Source: Hymenobacter ruricola (GTDB lineage Bacteria > Bacteroidota > Bacteroidia > Cytophagales > Hymenobacteraceae). Taken from it: a stretch of DNA of 64,000 bases. Shown piece after piece: positions 41,880-50,666 of this stretch (position 1 is its first letter; each line of letters opens with the position of its first letter). A program made the translations under genes and the position numbers. The notes under the pieces are model-generated. The model made no database searches. It was not told the DNA's origin and saw only the letters and a list, made by a program, of their open reading frames with translations. The stretch spans positions 620,001 to 684,000 of the forward strand of contig NZ_JADQDM010000002.1 in the NCBI RefSeq assembly GCF_015694525.1, given 5' to 3'.

Positions 41880-42923
41880 ATGACTGAGATTACCATTGGC
41901 GGCCGCTCGGTGGGCCCTGCCCACAAGCCGTTCATCATTGCCGAGATGTCGGGCAACCACAACCAGAGCCTGGAGCGGGCCCTGGCCCTGGTGGATGCCG
42001 CCGCCGCGGCCGGCGTCGACGCCCTCAAGCTGCAGACCTACACCGCCGACACCATTTCGATGGACACCGGCTTTGCCATTGCCGAGCAGGGCCAGTCGCT
42101 GTGGGAAGGCCAGAACCTCTACAAGCTCTACCAAGAGGCGCACACGCCCTGGGAATGGCACGCCGAGCTATTTGCCCGCGCCCGGCAGCACGGCCTGCTG
42201 GCTTTCAGCTCGCCGTTCGACGAAACGGCGGTGGATTTCCTGGAAACGCTGGACGTGCCCGCCTACAAGATTGCCTCGTTTGAAAACGCTCACTGGCCGC
42301 TGCTACGCAAGGTGGCCGCCACCGGCAAGCCCGTGATTGTGAGCACCGGTGCCGCCACCCTGGCCGAAATCGACGACGCGGTGCGGGTGCTGCGCGAAGC
42401 CGGCTGCCGCGAGCTGGTGCTGCTGAAGTGCACCAGCACCTACCCCGCCTCGCCGGCCAACACCAACCTGCGCACCATCCCGGTGCTGGCCGAAACCTTC
42501 GGCTGCCCCATCGGCCTGAGCGACCACACCATGGGCGTGGGCGCCAGCGTGGCCGCCGTGGCCCTGGGCGCCTGCGTCATCGAAAAGCACTTCACCCTGA
42601 GCCGGGCCGAGGGCGGCGTGGACGCGGCGTTTTCGCTGGAGCCGGCCGAGCTGCAAGCCCTGGTGGTGGAAACCGAGCGCGCCCACCAGGCCCTGGGCGG
42701 CGTGCAACTGTGCGTGCAGCGCAGCGAAGAGAAAAGCCGGCTCTACAAGCGCAGCATTTACGTGGCCAAGCCCATTGCGGCCGGCGAGGAATTTACTACT
42801 GACAACCTGAAAATCATTCGCCCCGGCGACGGCCTCTGGCCCCGCCACTGGGAAACCGTGCTGGGCCGCAAAGCTGCGAAAGCCCTCAAGCCCGGCACGC
42901 CGCTGAACTGGGACGCCATTTAG
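41880..42923 (+). CDS. pseI: Pseudaminic acid synthase (NeuB family)
   Basis: 347 residues. Condenses PEP with the 6-deoxy-altrose derivative to give pseudaminic acid. The NeuB barrel begins 'KPFIIAEMSGNHNQSLERAL' and holds 'AFSSPFDETAVDFLE', 'YKIASFENAHWPLL' and 'LSDHTMGVGASVAAVALGA'. The C-terminal SAF (antifreeze-like) domain is 'LYKRSIYVAKPIAAGEEFTT' to 'LKPGTPLNWDAI'. The early position of H-N-x-x and the length fit PseI rather than sialic acid synthase, though the exact nonulosonate cannot be proven from sequence. Its stop codon is part of a tandem repeat. Confidence 0.92.
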   Translation: MTEITIGGRSVGPAHKPFIIAEMSGNHNQSLERALALVDAAAAAGVDALKLQTYTADTISMDTGFAIAEQGQSLWEGQNLYKLYQEAHTPWEWHAELFARARQHGLLAFSSPFDETAVDFLETLDVPAYKIASFENAHWPLLRKVAATGKPVIVSTGAATLAEIDDAVRVLREAGCRELVLLKCTSTYPASPANTNLRTIPVLAETFGCPIGLSDHTMGVGASVAAVALGACVIEKHFTLSRAEGGVDAAFSLEPAELQALVVETERAHQALGGVQLCVQRSEEKSRLYKRSIYVAKPIAAGEEFTTDNLKIIRPGDGLWPRHWETVLGRKAAKALKPGTPLNWDAI

Positions 42924-43060
42924 GGTAAGAGGGTAAGAGGGTAAGAGGGTAAGAGGGTAAGAAGGCTCACTTTAACCAGGATTTCAGGTTTCACACGCAT
43001 GTCAACTGCCTCAACAGAAACAACTCCTGCCCCCATACCCTCCCACCCTCCCACCCTAAT
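42922..43060. repeat. Tandem 8-bp repeat with inverted G/C-tract counterpart, pseI/GT junction
   Basis: Five copies of GGGTAAGA at 42923-42962 begin in the pseI stop codon. About 75 bases later CCCTCCCACCCTCCCACCCTA (43038-43058 region) mirrors the tract approximately in inverted orientation, inside the first codons of the next gene. It belongs to the architecture of intergenic word repeats described in the findings. Confidence 0.55.
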
Positions 43061-44324
43061 CAAGCGCCTGCGCGACATCCTGCAGCTCCGTTTCTCGGAC
43101 GTGTACGCCGCCGTGCCGGCCGCGGCCATGGCCAGCATTTCGCCCGCCAACCCGCTCAAACGCCTGGCCCGCGTGCTGGCTTACGCCGGCCTGCGGCTGG
43201 TGGGCAACGTGTTTCGGCCCATTAAGAACCCGGAGAACCTGCACGGCAAGGTGTGGCTTTACGTGGTGAGTGCCAACAACTACGACGCGCTTTCCTTCAT
43301 TAAAGAAGCCCGGCCCGACGCCGTGTTGCTGGCCGGACAGGCCAAAAACATCGGGCGCTACAACGGCGCGGTGAACCGGCTTTCGCTGCGACGCAAGCTG
43401 CTGTACTACTGGCAATTTCCGGTGGTATTTGCGGGCTTGCTGCGGTCGGAGGGCCGGCGGGCCTGGCGGTTTTTCGACTTTATTTTCTACGCCATCGGCT
43501 ACTACGAGGTGTACCGCCGGGCCCTGCGCCACTACCGGCCGCAGGCGGTGGTGTTTTCCAACGACCACAACGACGACTCCCGCTCGCTGCTGCTGGCCTG
43601 CCGCGCCGAGGGCGTGCCCACCGCCTACGTGCAACACGCCAGCGTGAGCACCAGCTTCCCGCCCCTGGGTTTCGACCTGAGCCTGCTCGAAGGCCAGGAC
43701 GCGCTGGACAAATACCGGCAGTGCGGCCCCGTTCGTGGCCGCGTGGAACTGGTGGGCATGCCCAAAGCCGACGTTTTTTTGAGCGCAAAAAACAACGCGC
43801 CGGCCGTGCGGCGCGTGGGTGTAGCCAGCAACGTGCACGACCCCGTTCCGGCCCTACAGGAATCATTAGGCTTTTTAATACAGGAATTTCCAGACCTCAC
43901 GTTCACGTTGCGGCCGCACCCGAGCGACCCGCGCAACTTCGGGCCCTTGCGCCGCGCCTTGCCCGCCTTGCAGTGGTCGGATGCCCGGCAGGAAAACGTG
44001 TTTGCCTTCCTGCAAAACCATGACGCGCTAATTGCCGGCGATACCTCGACGCACCTGGAAGCCACGCTGTTGAACCTGGTTAGCATTTACTATCAATTCA
44101 GCGCCAACCCACTTATCCACGACTACTACGGCTACGCGGCCCACGGGCTGGTAGACCAAGCCCGGACGCTGCCCGAGCTGCGGGAGCTGCTGCTACGCTA
44201 CCAGACTCAGAAACCGGCCACCCACTTTCGGCGGGCAGCTTATTACAACGCGACGCTGGGCACTGAGCACGAAGGCCATAGCCAGCAACTGGCCTTGCAG
44301 TTGCTTTCCGAATGGCTGGCGTGA
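42999..44324 (+). CDS. GT-B-like transferase of the surface-glycan locus
   Basis: 441 residues. 'YRPQAVVFSNDHNDDSRSLL' and 'CRAEGVPTAYVQHASVS' resemble GT-B type transferases of the CDP-glycerol or polysialyl type, and 'LTFTLRPHPSDPRNFGPLR' with 'DALIAGDTSTHLEATLLN' is their nucleotide-binding C-terminal half. Substrate unknown. The first 20 codons ('MSTASTETTPAPIPSHPPTL') come from a repeat, so a later ATG at 43126 ('MASISPANPLKRLARVL') may be the true start. The gene overlaps the deacetylase gene by 13 bases. Confidence 0.7.
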   Translation: MSTASTETTPAPIPSHPPTLIKRLRDILQLRFSDVYAAVPAAAMASISPANPLKRLARVLAYAGLRLVGNVFRPIKNPENLHGKVWLYVVSANNYDALSFIKEARPDAVLLAGQAKNIGRYNGAVNRLSLRRKLLYYWQFPVVFAGLLRSEGRRAWRFFDFIFYAIGYYEVYRRALRHYRPQAVVFSNDHNDDSRSLLLACRAEGVPTAYVQHASVSTSFPPLGFDLSLLEGQDALDKYRQCGPVRGRVELVGMPKADVFLSAKNNAPAVRRVGVASNVHDPVPALQESLGFLIQEFPDLTFTLRPHPSDPRNFGPLRRALPALQWSDARQENVFAFLQNHDALIAGDTSTHLEATLLNLVSIYYQFSANPLIHDYYGYAAHGLVDQARTLPELRELLLRYQTQKPATHFRRAAYYNATLGTEHEGHSQQLALQLLSEWLA

Positions 44325-45757
44325 GAAGCGCCGACGACCAACCGGGCGCGGCGGCCCCCGGGCTTATCTTCGCGGCCGTGTCGGCCCGTTCTTCTTCCCC
44401 GTCTTTGCCCGCGCCCAGAGTCGTGGCCATCACTTCGGAGCTGCGCTTGGCTTACGTGTTGCGGCACTTTTGGCAAACCTATCCCGCCGCGCCGCGGGTG
44501 ACGATTGGCTACGGACCCGCGGTGGGGGCCGTGGCCGTGGCCGACGGGGCCGGCGACTTTTTCGCCCAAGCCCGGCCCTACCCGGCGGCGCCCAACTGGC
44601 GCGAATGGCAGGGCCAACGCATTCCGTTCTTTTTCGACAGCTCGCCCGAAAAAGACCTCCTCACGCTGGGCCCGGAAACCGTTTTACTCAATGCCGACAT
44701 CATTGCGGGGGCCTTTTATTTGCTGAGCGGCTGGCAGGAATATTTCTCGGCCGAGCGGGACCGGCACGGCCGCTTCCCCTACGCCGCCAGCGTGCAGCAG
44801 CAGTACAATTTCGTGACGCTGCCCGTGGTCAATTACTACTTCGACGTGCTGAAAACGGCGGTGGAGCACGTCACGGGCCAGCGCCTGCAGCCGCGGACGT
44901 GGGGCGCCAATGCTCCTTTCGCCGCCTTCATCACCCACGACATCGACAACCTGCACAGCGCCTGGAAAGCGCCGGCCAAGGCGGCCCTGCAACAGCGCCA
45001 GTGGCGGCGCTTCGGGCAGCTGGTGTGGCAGCACCTCACCCGGCCCGATGCCTGGAATAACCTGGAAGCCGTGGCCGCTGGCACGGCGGAATATGGGGCC
45101 AAATCAACCTTTTTCTTGTTGCCCGAAACCCGGCCGGGAGCCGACGGCACGCCCAATGCCGACTACAACGCCCAGTCGGTGCTGCCCCGCCTTGCGGCGC
45201 TGCAAGAGGCGCTGGGCGCCGAAATCAGTCTGCACGGCAGCATCGGCACGGCCACCGACGCGGCCCGTCTGGCCCGCGAGGCCGAGGCCCTGCAATACGC
45301 CACGGCTGGCCTGCGCTTTCATTACCTGCGCTGGGAGCCGCGCCTCACGCCGGCCGTGGTCGACGCGGCGCAGTCGTTCATCTACGATTCCACGCTGGGG
45401 TTTGCCGAGCATTTTGGCTTTCGGAACTCCTACTGCCTGCCGTTTTACCCGTTCAACTTCGCCACCGGCAGCGAGCACGACTTTCTGGAAATCCCGCTCA
45501 ACGTGATGGATGCCACGCTGCACCACCCCAACTACCTGCAGCTGCGTCCCGAGGAAATGCTGCCCGCCCTCGCGCCCATGCTGGCCGAGGTGGCGCGCTT
45601 TGGCGGCGTGGCCACGGTGTTGTGGCACAACGAAAACTTCGACCCCGCCAACGAAACCAACGGCCCCCACCAATTCGCCGAGCTGATGGAATATTTGCAG
45701 CAGCAAGGCGCCGCTTTCCTTACGGGGCGCGAAATTTGGCAGCAGTTTCCCGCTTAG
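44312..45757 (+). CDS. Polysaccharide deacetylase-family protein
   Basis: 481 residues. The NodB-like motif 'APFAAFITHDIDNLHSAW' near residue 210 has the Asp-x-Asp-like metal site; 'AEISLHGSIGTATDAARLAR' carries a second motif with His, and 'VATVLWHNENFDPANETNG' a third. An N-terminal domain ('FFFDSSPEKDLLTLGPETVL') is typical of the family in surface-glycan loci. It would remove acetyl groups from sugar during glycan assembly. The ATG at 44312 overlaps the previous gene; a TATCTTCG at 44365-44372 and a GTG at 44378 suggest an alternative later start. Confidence 0.82.
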   Translation: MAGVRSADDQPGAAAPGLIFAAVSARSSSPSLPAPRVVAITSELRLAYVLRHFWQTYPAAPRVTIGYGPAVGAVAVADGAGDFFAQARPYPAAPNWREWQGQRIPFFFDSSPEKDLLTLGPETVLLNADIIAGAFYLLSGWQEYFSAERDRHGRFPYAASVQQQYNFVTLPVVNYYFDVLKTAVEHVTGQRLQPRTWGANAPFAAFITHDIDNLHSAWKAPAKAALQQRQWRRFGQLVWQHLTRPDAWNNLEAVAAGTAEYGAKSTFFLLPETRPGADGTPNADYNAQSVLPRLAALQEALGAEISLHGSIGTATDAARLAREAEALQYATAGLRFHYLRWEPRLTPAVVDAAQSFIYDSTLGFAEHFGFRNSYCLPFYPFNFATGSEHDFLEIPLNVMDATLHHPNYLQLRPEEMLPALAPMLAEVARFGGVATVLWHNENFDPANETNGPHQFAELMEYLQQQGAAFLTGREIWQQFPA

Positions 45758-45790
45758 CGGCGGCGCCTTCACTTTTTCAACTTCGCACTT

Positions 45791-47281
45791 TTGGGCATCG
45801 TTCTGCGCCAGGGCATCCGCAACACCCTGATTTCCTACGTTGGCTTGGCCATCGGCTTTGCCAATACCATTTTCGTGCTGCCGCGGCTGCTGACCACCAG
45901 TCAGTTGGGCCTGGTGGGGGTGTTGGTGTTCCTGGCCACGGTGGGGGCGCAGTTTGGCATGTTTGGGTTTGCCAGCGCGGGGCTGCGCTACTTCCCCTAC
46001 TTCCGCAACCAGGGGCGCAACCACGCGGGGTTTCTGCCCCTGCTGCTGGGGCTGCCGCTGCTGGGCTACTTGCTGGTGGCCGTTCTGATGGCCGTGGGCC
46101 AGCCGCTGGTGCTGCACTGGTACAAATCCAGCGACGCCGCCCTCATCGCGCCTCACTACGGCGTGGCCATTGGGCTGGCGGGCGTCATCATGCTCGGGGC
46201 CTTGCAGGATGCCTACCTGAAGTCGTTGTTTCACACATCGTTTGCTTCTTTTTGCCAGGAAATCCTGCTGCGCCTGCTCATTGTGGCGGCGGCCCTGGCC
46301 TACGGCGCGCACTACCTCACGTTTGCGGGCTTTGTGGTGGCCTACGCGGGCGCCTACGCGGTGGTGGCGCTGCTGCTGGCAGTCTATCTGGCGGCTATTG
46401 GCGAGCTGCACCTGCGGCCTACCCGGGCGGCCCTTCGCATCAAGCCCTTGGGCGAGATGCTGGCCTTCGGCGGCTTCGCGCTGCTGAGCAACATCTCGGG
46501 CACGGTGCTGCTGCAGGTCGACAACGTGATGGTAAGCGCCAAGCTCAGCCTGGCGGCGGGCGGCATCTACCTGCTGGCCACCAACGTGAGCACGGCCCTC
46601 ACCCTGCCCTTTCGGGCCCTGAATAAGACGGCCTTTTCCCTCATCGCCGAATATTGGAAGGAAAGCGACATGGCCCAAATGGGCCTATTCTACCAGCGCG
46701 TCACGCGCATCAATACCCTGCTGGGCTGCTACCTGGCCCTGGGCATCGGCTTGAATCTCAATTTCATTTTCGGCCTCATTCACAAGCCCGAGTACGCCGC
46801 CGGGGCCGGCGCGGTGCTGCTGCTGCTGGCCGGCCGGTTGTTCGACGGCATCACGGGTGTCAATGGCACCATCGTGGTTACCTCGCCGCGCTACCGCTAC
46901 GACCTGGGGTTCAACGTGTCGCTGGCCCTGCTCATCGTCGGGCTGAACTGGGTGCTGATTCCGCGCTACGGGCTGGAAGGCGCGGCGCTGGCGTATTGCG
47001 CGGCCCTGGTCGGCATCAACACCCTGCGCACTTGGTTTGTGTGGCACAACTATCGGCTGCAACCCTTCGACAGCCGCTTTCCGCGCATCTTGCTGGTGGC
47101 CGCCGTGGCCGGCGTGGCCGCCTGGGCCCCGCCGGAGCTTCCCAACATCTGGCTTACTCTTTTGATGCGCGGTGGCGTTCTAACGCTGGTGTACGGCCTA
47201 GGCATTTTGCTAACCAATGCAGCACCGGAAGCAGTAGCCTTGTGGGCCAGCCTGCGGCATCGGTTTTTCCCGGCAGCGTAG
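45791..47281 (+). CDS. Polysaccharide flippase (Wzx/RfbX-like, MOP superfamily)
   Basis: 496 residues with about 14 membrane spans. 'LISYVGLAIGFANTIFVLPR' and 'LLTTSQLGLVGVLVFLATVG' start the MOP/MurJ-like fold; 'QVDNVMVSAKLSLAAGGIYL' and 'IHKPEYAAGAGAVLLLLAG' are typical of O-antigen flippases. It would turn lipid-linked oligosaccharide to the periplasmic face. A TTG at 45791 is the apparent start; it lies 33 bases after the deacetylase stop. It is the last gene of the glycan island and ends at a bidirectional terminator. Confidence 0.88.
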   Translation: MGIVLRQGIRNTLISYVGLAIGFANTIFVLPRLLTTSQLGLVGVLVFLATVGAQFGMFGFASAGLRYFPYFRNQGRNHAGFLPLLLGLPLLGYLLVAVLMAVGQPLVLHWYKSSDAALIAPHYGVAIGLAGVIMLGALQDAYLKSLFHTSFASFCQEILLRLLIVAAALAYGAHYLTFAGFVVAYAGAYAVVALLLAVYLAAIGELHLRPTRAALRIKPLGEMLAFGGFALLSNISGTVLLQVDNVMVSAKLSLAAGGIYLLATNVSTALTLPFRALNKTAFSLIAEYWKESDMAQMGLFYQRVTRINTLLGCYLALGIGLNLNFIFGLIHKPEYAAGAGAVLLLLAGRLFDGITGVNGTIVVTSPRYRYDLGFNVSLALLIVGLNWVLIPRYGLEGAALAYCAALVGINTLRTWFVWHNYRLQPFDSRFPRILLVAAVAGVAAWAPPELPNIWLTLLMRGGVLTLVYGLGILLTNAAPEAVALWASLRHRFFPAA

Positions 47282-47317
47282 ACGTTCAGCCCAAACGCCC
47301 CGCCCACAGGCAGCAAT

Positions 47318-47352
47318 AAAAAAGCCGGCCCCGCAAACGGGACCGGCTTTTT
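47318..47352. terminator. Bidirectional terminator, flippase / RND pump
   Basis: Stem AAAAAAGCCGGCCCC / GGGACCGGCTTTTT around a short loop, in the gap between two convergent genes. A run and T run on both sides allow it to work in both directions. Confidence 0.85.
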
Positions 47353-47378
47353 GGTTAAACCAGAAGTTATTGCGCTGC

Positions 47379-50300
47379 TCAGGCGCCCACCAGCACCGGC
47401 CGTTCTTCCAGCACTTCTGGCGCGGGGCCGTCCTGGTGCATTTCGCGGTAGAAGAAGGCGAAGATGAGCGGGAAAATCAGCAGCGTGAGCACGGTAGCCG
47501 TCACCAGACCGCCAATTACCACGATGGCCAGGGGCTTCTGCGTTTCGGAGCCGATACCGGTGCTGAGGGCCGCCGGAAACAGGCCAATCATGGCCATGAG
47601 GGCCGTCATCACCACGGGGCGCACGCGCGAGGCCACACCGTCTTTCAGGCTTTGGGCCAGCGTCATTTTCTTGCGCAGGTTCTCTTTGAACACCGTAATC
47701 AGCACGATGCCGTTTTGAATACATATCCCGAGCAAGGCGATGAAGCCGATGCCGGCCGAGATGCTGAAGTTGACGCCGGTGATGTGCAGCGCCGCGATGC
47801 CGCCGATGAGCGCGAAGGGCACGTTGGCCAGCACCAGCGCGGCATCTTTGCCGTTGCCGAAGGTGATGAACAGCAGGATGAAAATGATGACCAGCGACAC
47901 CGGTACCACCTGCGTGAGGCGCTTGGTGGCCCGCACCTGGTTCTCAAACTCGCCGGCCCACTCGATGCGGTAGCCCTTGCCGAGCTTGATTTGCTGGTCC
48001 ATTTTCTTCTGCGCCTCGGCGATGGTGGAGCCCATATCGCGGTCGCGAATGCTGAACTTCACGGCGATGAAACGCTGGCCGTTGTCGTGGTACACGAAGG
48101 CCGGGCCGTTGCTGGTGCCGATGTCGGCAATTTCCTTCAGGGCCACCTTGCTGCCGCGGATGGTGGGCACGCGCAGCTCGCCAATTTTGGCTTCGGTGTC
48201 GCGGTCCTGCTGCGGGTAGCGCACGGTCACGTCAAACTTGCGCTCGCCCTCGTAAATCTGGGTCGCGGCCTTGCCGCCCACGGCCATCTCCACCACGGTT
48301 TGGGCATCGGCGGTTTGCACGCCGTAGGCGGCCATGCGGGTCTGGTCGAGCTTCACGCTCATCTCGGGCTGGCCCAGGTTGCGCAAGATGCCCAGGTCTT
48401 TCACGCCGCGCACGCCGCCGAGCACCTTCATCACCTCGTTGGCCTTGCCGTCGAGCTCCTTGAGGTCGTTGCCGAAAATCTTCACCGCCAGCGCCGCGTT
48501 GATGCCCGCCACGGCCTCTTCCACGTTGTCGATGATGGGCTGCGAGTAGTTGAAAATGATGCCGGGGTACTCCTTCAGCTTTTTGTCCATCTCGTCAATC
48601 AGCTGCTCCTTCGTGATGTTGCGCTTCCACTCCTCTTTGGGCTTGAGGTTTACCTGGGCCTGCACGTAGTAGATGCCCGAGGGGTCGGTGCCGTCGTTGG
48701 AGCGGCCGGTCTGCGAAAGCACCGACGTCACCTCCGGAAACGAGCGCAGGATGCGGCGGTAGTTGGCCGCCATCTTGTTGGTTTCCGTGAGCGAGGACGA
48801 CATCGGCAGCTTGGTTTCCACCCACAGCGCGCCCTCGTTCAGCTCCGGCAAAAACTCCGAGCCCAGGAATTTGAACGAGTACAAGCCCGCCACCACAATG
48901 GCCATGGTCACCCCGAAGCTCAGCAGCTTGTGCCGGTAAGTGAAGCCAAACGCACTCGTCACAATGTTGTCGAAGAAGGTCACAATGGGGTTGTGCTTCT
49001 CCTTCACGTTCTTGTTCAGCAGCAGCGCCGACAGCACCGGCACCAGCGTGAGGGTCAGAATCAAGGCGCCCACCAGGGCAAAGCCCAGCGTGTAAGCCAG
49101 CGGGCTGAACATCTTACCCTCCACTTTCTCGAAGGAGAAAATGGGCAACAAACAGGTCAGAATGATGAGCTTGGAAAAGAAAATGGCCTTGCCCAACTCG
49201 CCGCCGGTTTTCTTAATCATGCCCAGCTTGGCCAGCTTGTTGAACTTCTCCATGCCCACCTGCTGGGCCTTGTGGTCGAGCACCACGAAGATGCCTTCCA
49301 CCATCACCACGGCCCCGTCGATGATGATGCCGAAATCGATGGCGCCCATGCTCAGCAGGTTGGCACTCATGCCTTTGAGGCGCAGGCACACGAAGGCAAA
49401 CAGCAGCGCCAGCGGCACCACAATGCCCACCGTGAGCGTGGTGCGCCAGTCGGCCATGAAAATGAGCACGATGAGCGTCACCAGCACAATGCCCTCAATC
49501 AGGTTGTGAATGACGGTGTGCGTGCAGTGGTCCATCAGCACGTCGCGGTCGTAGAACGTTTTGAGGTACACGCCGCTGGGCAGCACTTTCTCGTTCAGTT
49601 CCGCGATTTTGGCTTTCACGCGGCCCAGCACCTCGGCCGGGTTTTCGCCCTTGCGCATAATCACGATGCCTTCCACCACGTCGCTCTGGTCGTCGAGGCC
49701 GGCCTGGCCCACGCGCGGGGCGTGGCTTTCGGTCACTTTGGCCACGTTGCGCACCAGAATGGGCACGTTGTTGATGTCCTTGACGATGATGTTGCCGATG
49801 TCCTCGGGCTTGGTGAGCAGGCCGATGCCGCGCACCACGTAGCTCTGCGAGTTCTTTTCAATCACGTCGCCGCCCACGTTCAGGTTGCTCTTCTGCACGG
49901 CGTCGTACACTTCCAGCGGCGTCATGTCGTACTTGGCCAGCATGGCCGGGTTCACGCTGATTTCGTACACCTTACGCGTACCGCCGAAGGCCGCAATGTC
50001 GGCCACGCCGGGCACCGATTTAAGCTGCCGCTCCACCGTCCAGTCCTGAATGGCCAGCAGCTCGTTGGTGGTGCGCGGCGTGCGGCTCTGCACCGTGTAG
50101 CGGAAGATTTCGCCCGTGGGCCCGTACGGCGGCTGCACGTTCGACTCGCAGCCCGGCGGCAGGTTCACGCCCTGCAACAGGTTGTTGACCTGCTGCCGCG
50201 CGAAGAAATCCTCCACGTTGTCCTCGAAGTTAATCTTGAGCACTGACAAGCCGAACATGCTGATGCTGCGCATGTTGCTTTTCATCTGCACCGAGTTCAT

Positions 50301-50525
50301 GGCCACCTCAATGGGCGTGCTCACAAACCGCTCCACTTCCTCGGCCGAGCGGCCGGGCCAGAGGCTCACAATAATCATCTGGGTGTTGGTGACGTCCGGA
50401 AACGCCTCGATGGGCGTGTGCACGTAGCTGTAGGTGCCGCCCGCCACCAGCAGCGCCGTCATGAAAAACACGAAAAACCGGTTTTTCAGCGAAAAGGCAA
50501 CGATGCCCGAAATGAATTTATTCAT
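47379..50525 (-). CDS. HME-type RND efflux pump, CusA/CzcA-like
   Basis: 1048 residues, normal for the family. 'HTPIEAFPDVTNTQMIIVS' and 'WPGRSAEEVERFVSTPIEVA' begin the periplasmic domain, and 'GAIDFGIIIDGAVVMVEGI' (about 393-411) carries the Asp, Asp and Glu that in CzcA move protons and define the heavy-metal branch. Twelve spans are expected. It forms a tripartite pump with the adaptor and outer-membrane proteins encoded upstream. Cu, Zn, Co, Ni or Cd are possible ions; the sequence alone does not decide. Confidence 0.93.
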   Translation of the reverse strand: MNKFISGIVAFSLKNRFFVFFMTALLVAGGTYSYVHTPIEAFPDVTNTQMIIVSLWPGRSAEEVERFVSTPIEVAMNSVQMKSNMRSISMFGLSVLKINFEDNVEDFFARQQVNNLLQGVNLPPGCESNVQPPYGPTGEIFRYTVQSRTPRTTNELLAIQDWTVERQLKSVPGVADIAAFGGTRKVYEISVNPAMLAKYDMTPLEVYDAVQKSNLNVGGDVIEKNSQSYVVRGIGLLTKPEDIGNIIVKDINNVPILVRNVAKVTESHAPRVGQAGLDDQSDVVEGIVIMRKGENPAEVLGRVKAKIAELNEKVLPSGVYLKTFYDRDVLMDHCTHTVIHNLIEGIVLVTLIVLIFMADWRTTLTVGIVVPLALLFAFVCLRLKGMSANLLSMGAIDFGIIIDGAVVMVEGIFVVLDHKAQQVGMEKFNKLAKLGMIKKTGGELGKAIFFSKLIILTCLLPIFSFEKVEGKMFSPLAYTLGFALVGALILTLTLVPVLSALLLNKNVKEKHNPIVTFFDNIVTSAFGFTYRHKLLSFGVTMAIVVAGLYSFKFLGSEFLPELNEGALWVETKLPMSSSLTETNKMAANYRRILRSFPEVTSVLSQTGRSNDGTDPSGIYYVQAQVNLKPKEEWKRNITKEQLIDEMDKKLKEYPGIIFNYSQPIIDNVEEAVAGINAALAVKIFGNDLKELDGKANEVMKVLGGVRGVKDLGILRNLGQPEMSVKLDQTRMAAYGVQTADAQTVVEMAVGGKAATQIYEGERKFDVTVRYPQQDRDTEAKIGELRVPTIRGSKVALKEIADIGTSNGPAFVYHDNGQRFIAVKFSIRDRDMGSTIAEAQKKMDQQIKLGKGYRIEWAGEFENQVRATKRLTQVVPVSLVIIFILLFITFGNGKDAALVLANVPFALIGGIAALHITGVNFSISAGIGFIALLGICIQNGIVLITVFKENLRKKMTLAQSLKDGVASRVRPVVMTALMAMIGLFPAALSTGIGSETQKPLAIVVIGGLVTATVLTLLIFPLIFAFFYREMHQDGPAPEVLEERPVLVGA

Positions 50526-50547
50526 GGATAGACAAGAATTAATATGG

Positions 50548-50646
50548 TGTCATGCAGAGCGCAGCGAAGCATCTTGCTCGGAGCAGTAAACCAATCGTAA
50601 ATAATTACTTGCGCAAGCGAGATGCTTCGCTGCGCTCGGCATGACG
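50548..50646. repeat. Inverted repeat of the GTCATGC...GAAGCATCT family, copy 1
   Basis: Arms of about 32 bases (GTCATGCAGAGCGCAGCG... and its inverse) with some four mismatches around a short AT-rich centre. It lies between the adaptor gene and the pump gene, which are co-oriented. Copies 2 and 3 are at 58222-58317 and 63831-63871. Confidence 0.75.
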
Positions 50647-50666
50647 GGCTGGTTACGTTGCCCTAT

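Noticed and set aside
42923..42962. Five 8-bp tandem repeats as a CRISPR-like array
   Set aside because: The unit is 8 bases with no spacers, so it is a simple tandem repeat, not a CRISPR.
42999..44324. GT-B-like protein as PseG
   Set aside because: It resembles CDP-glycerol or polysialyl type transferases and is longer than PseG; no PseG signature was seen, so it was not named PseG.
47370..50246. 958-codon plus-strand frame over the RND pump gene
   Set aside because: Antisense to a well-supported pump; the translation is dominated by His, Gln, Ala and Val and has no domain or membrane structure.
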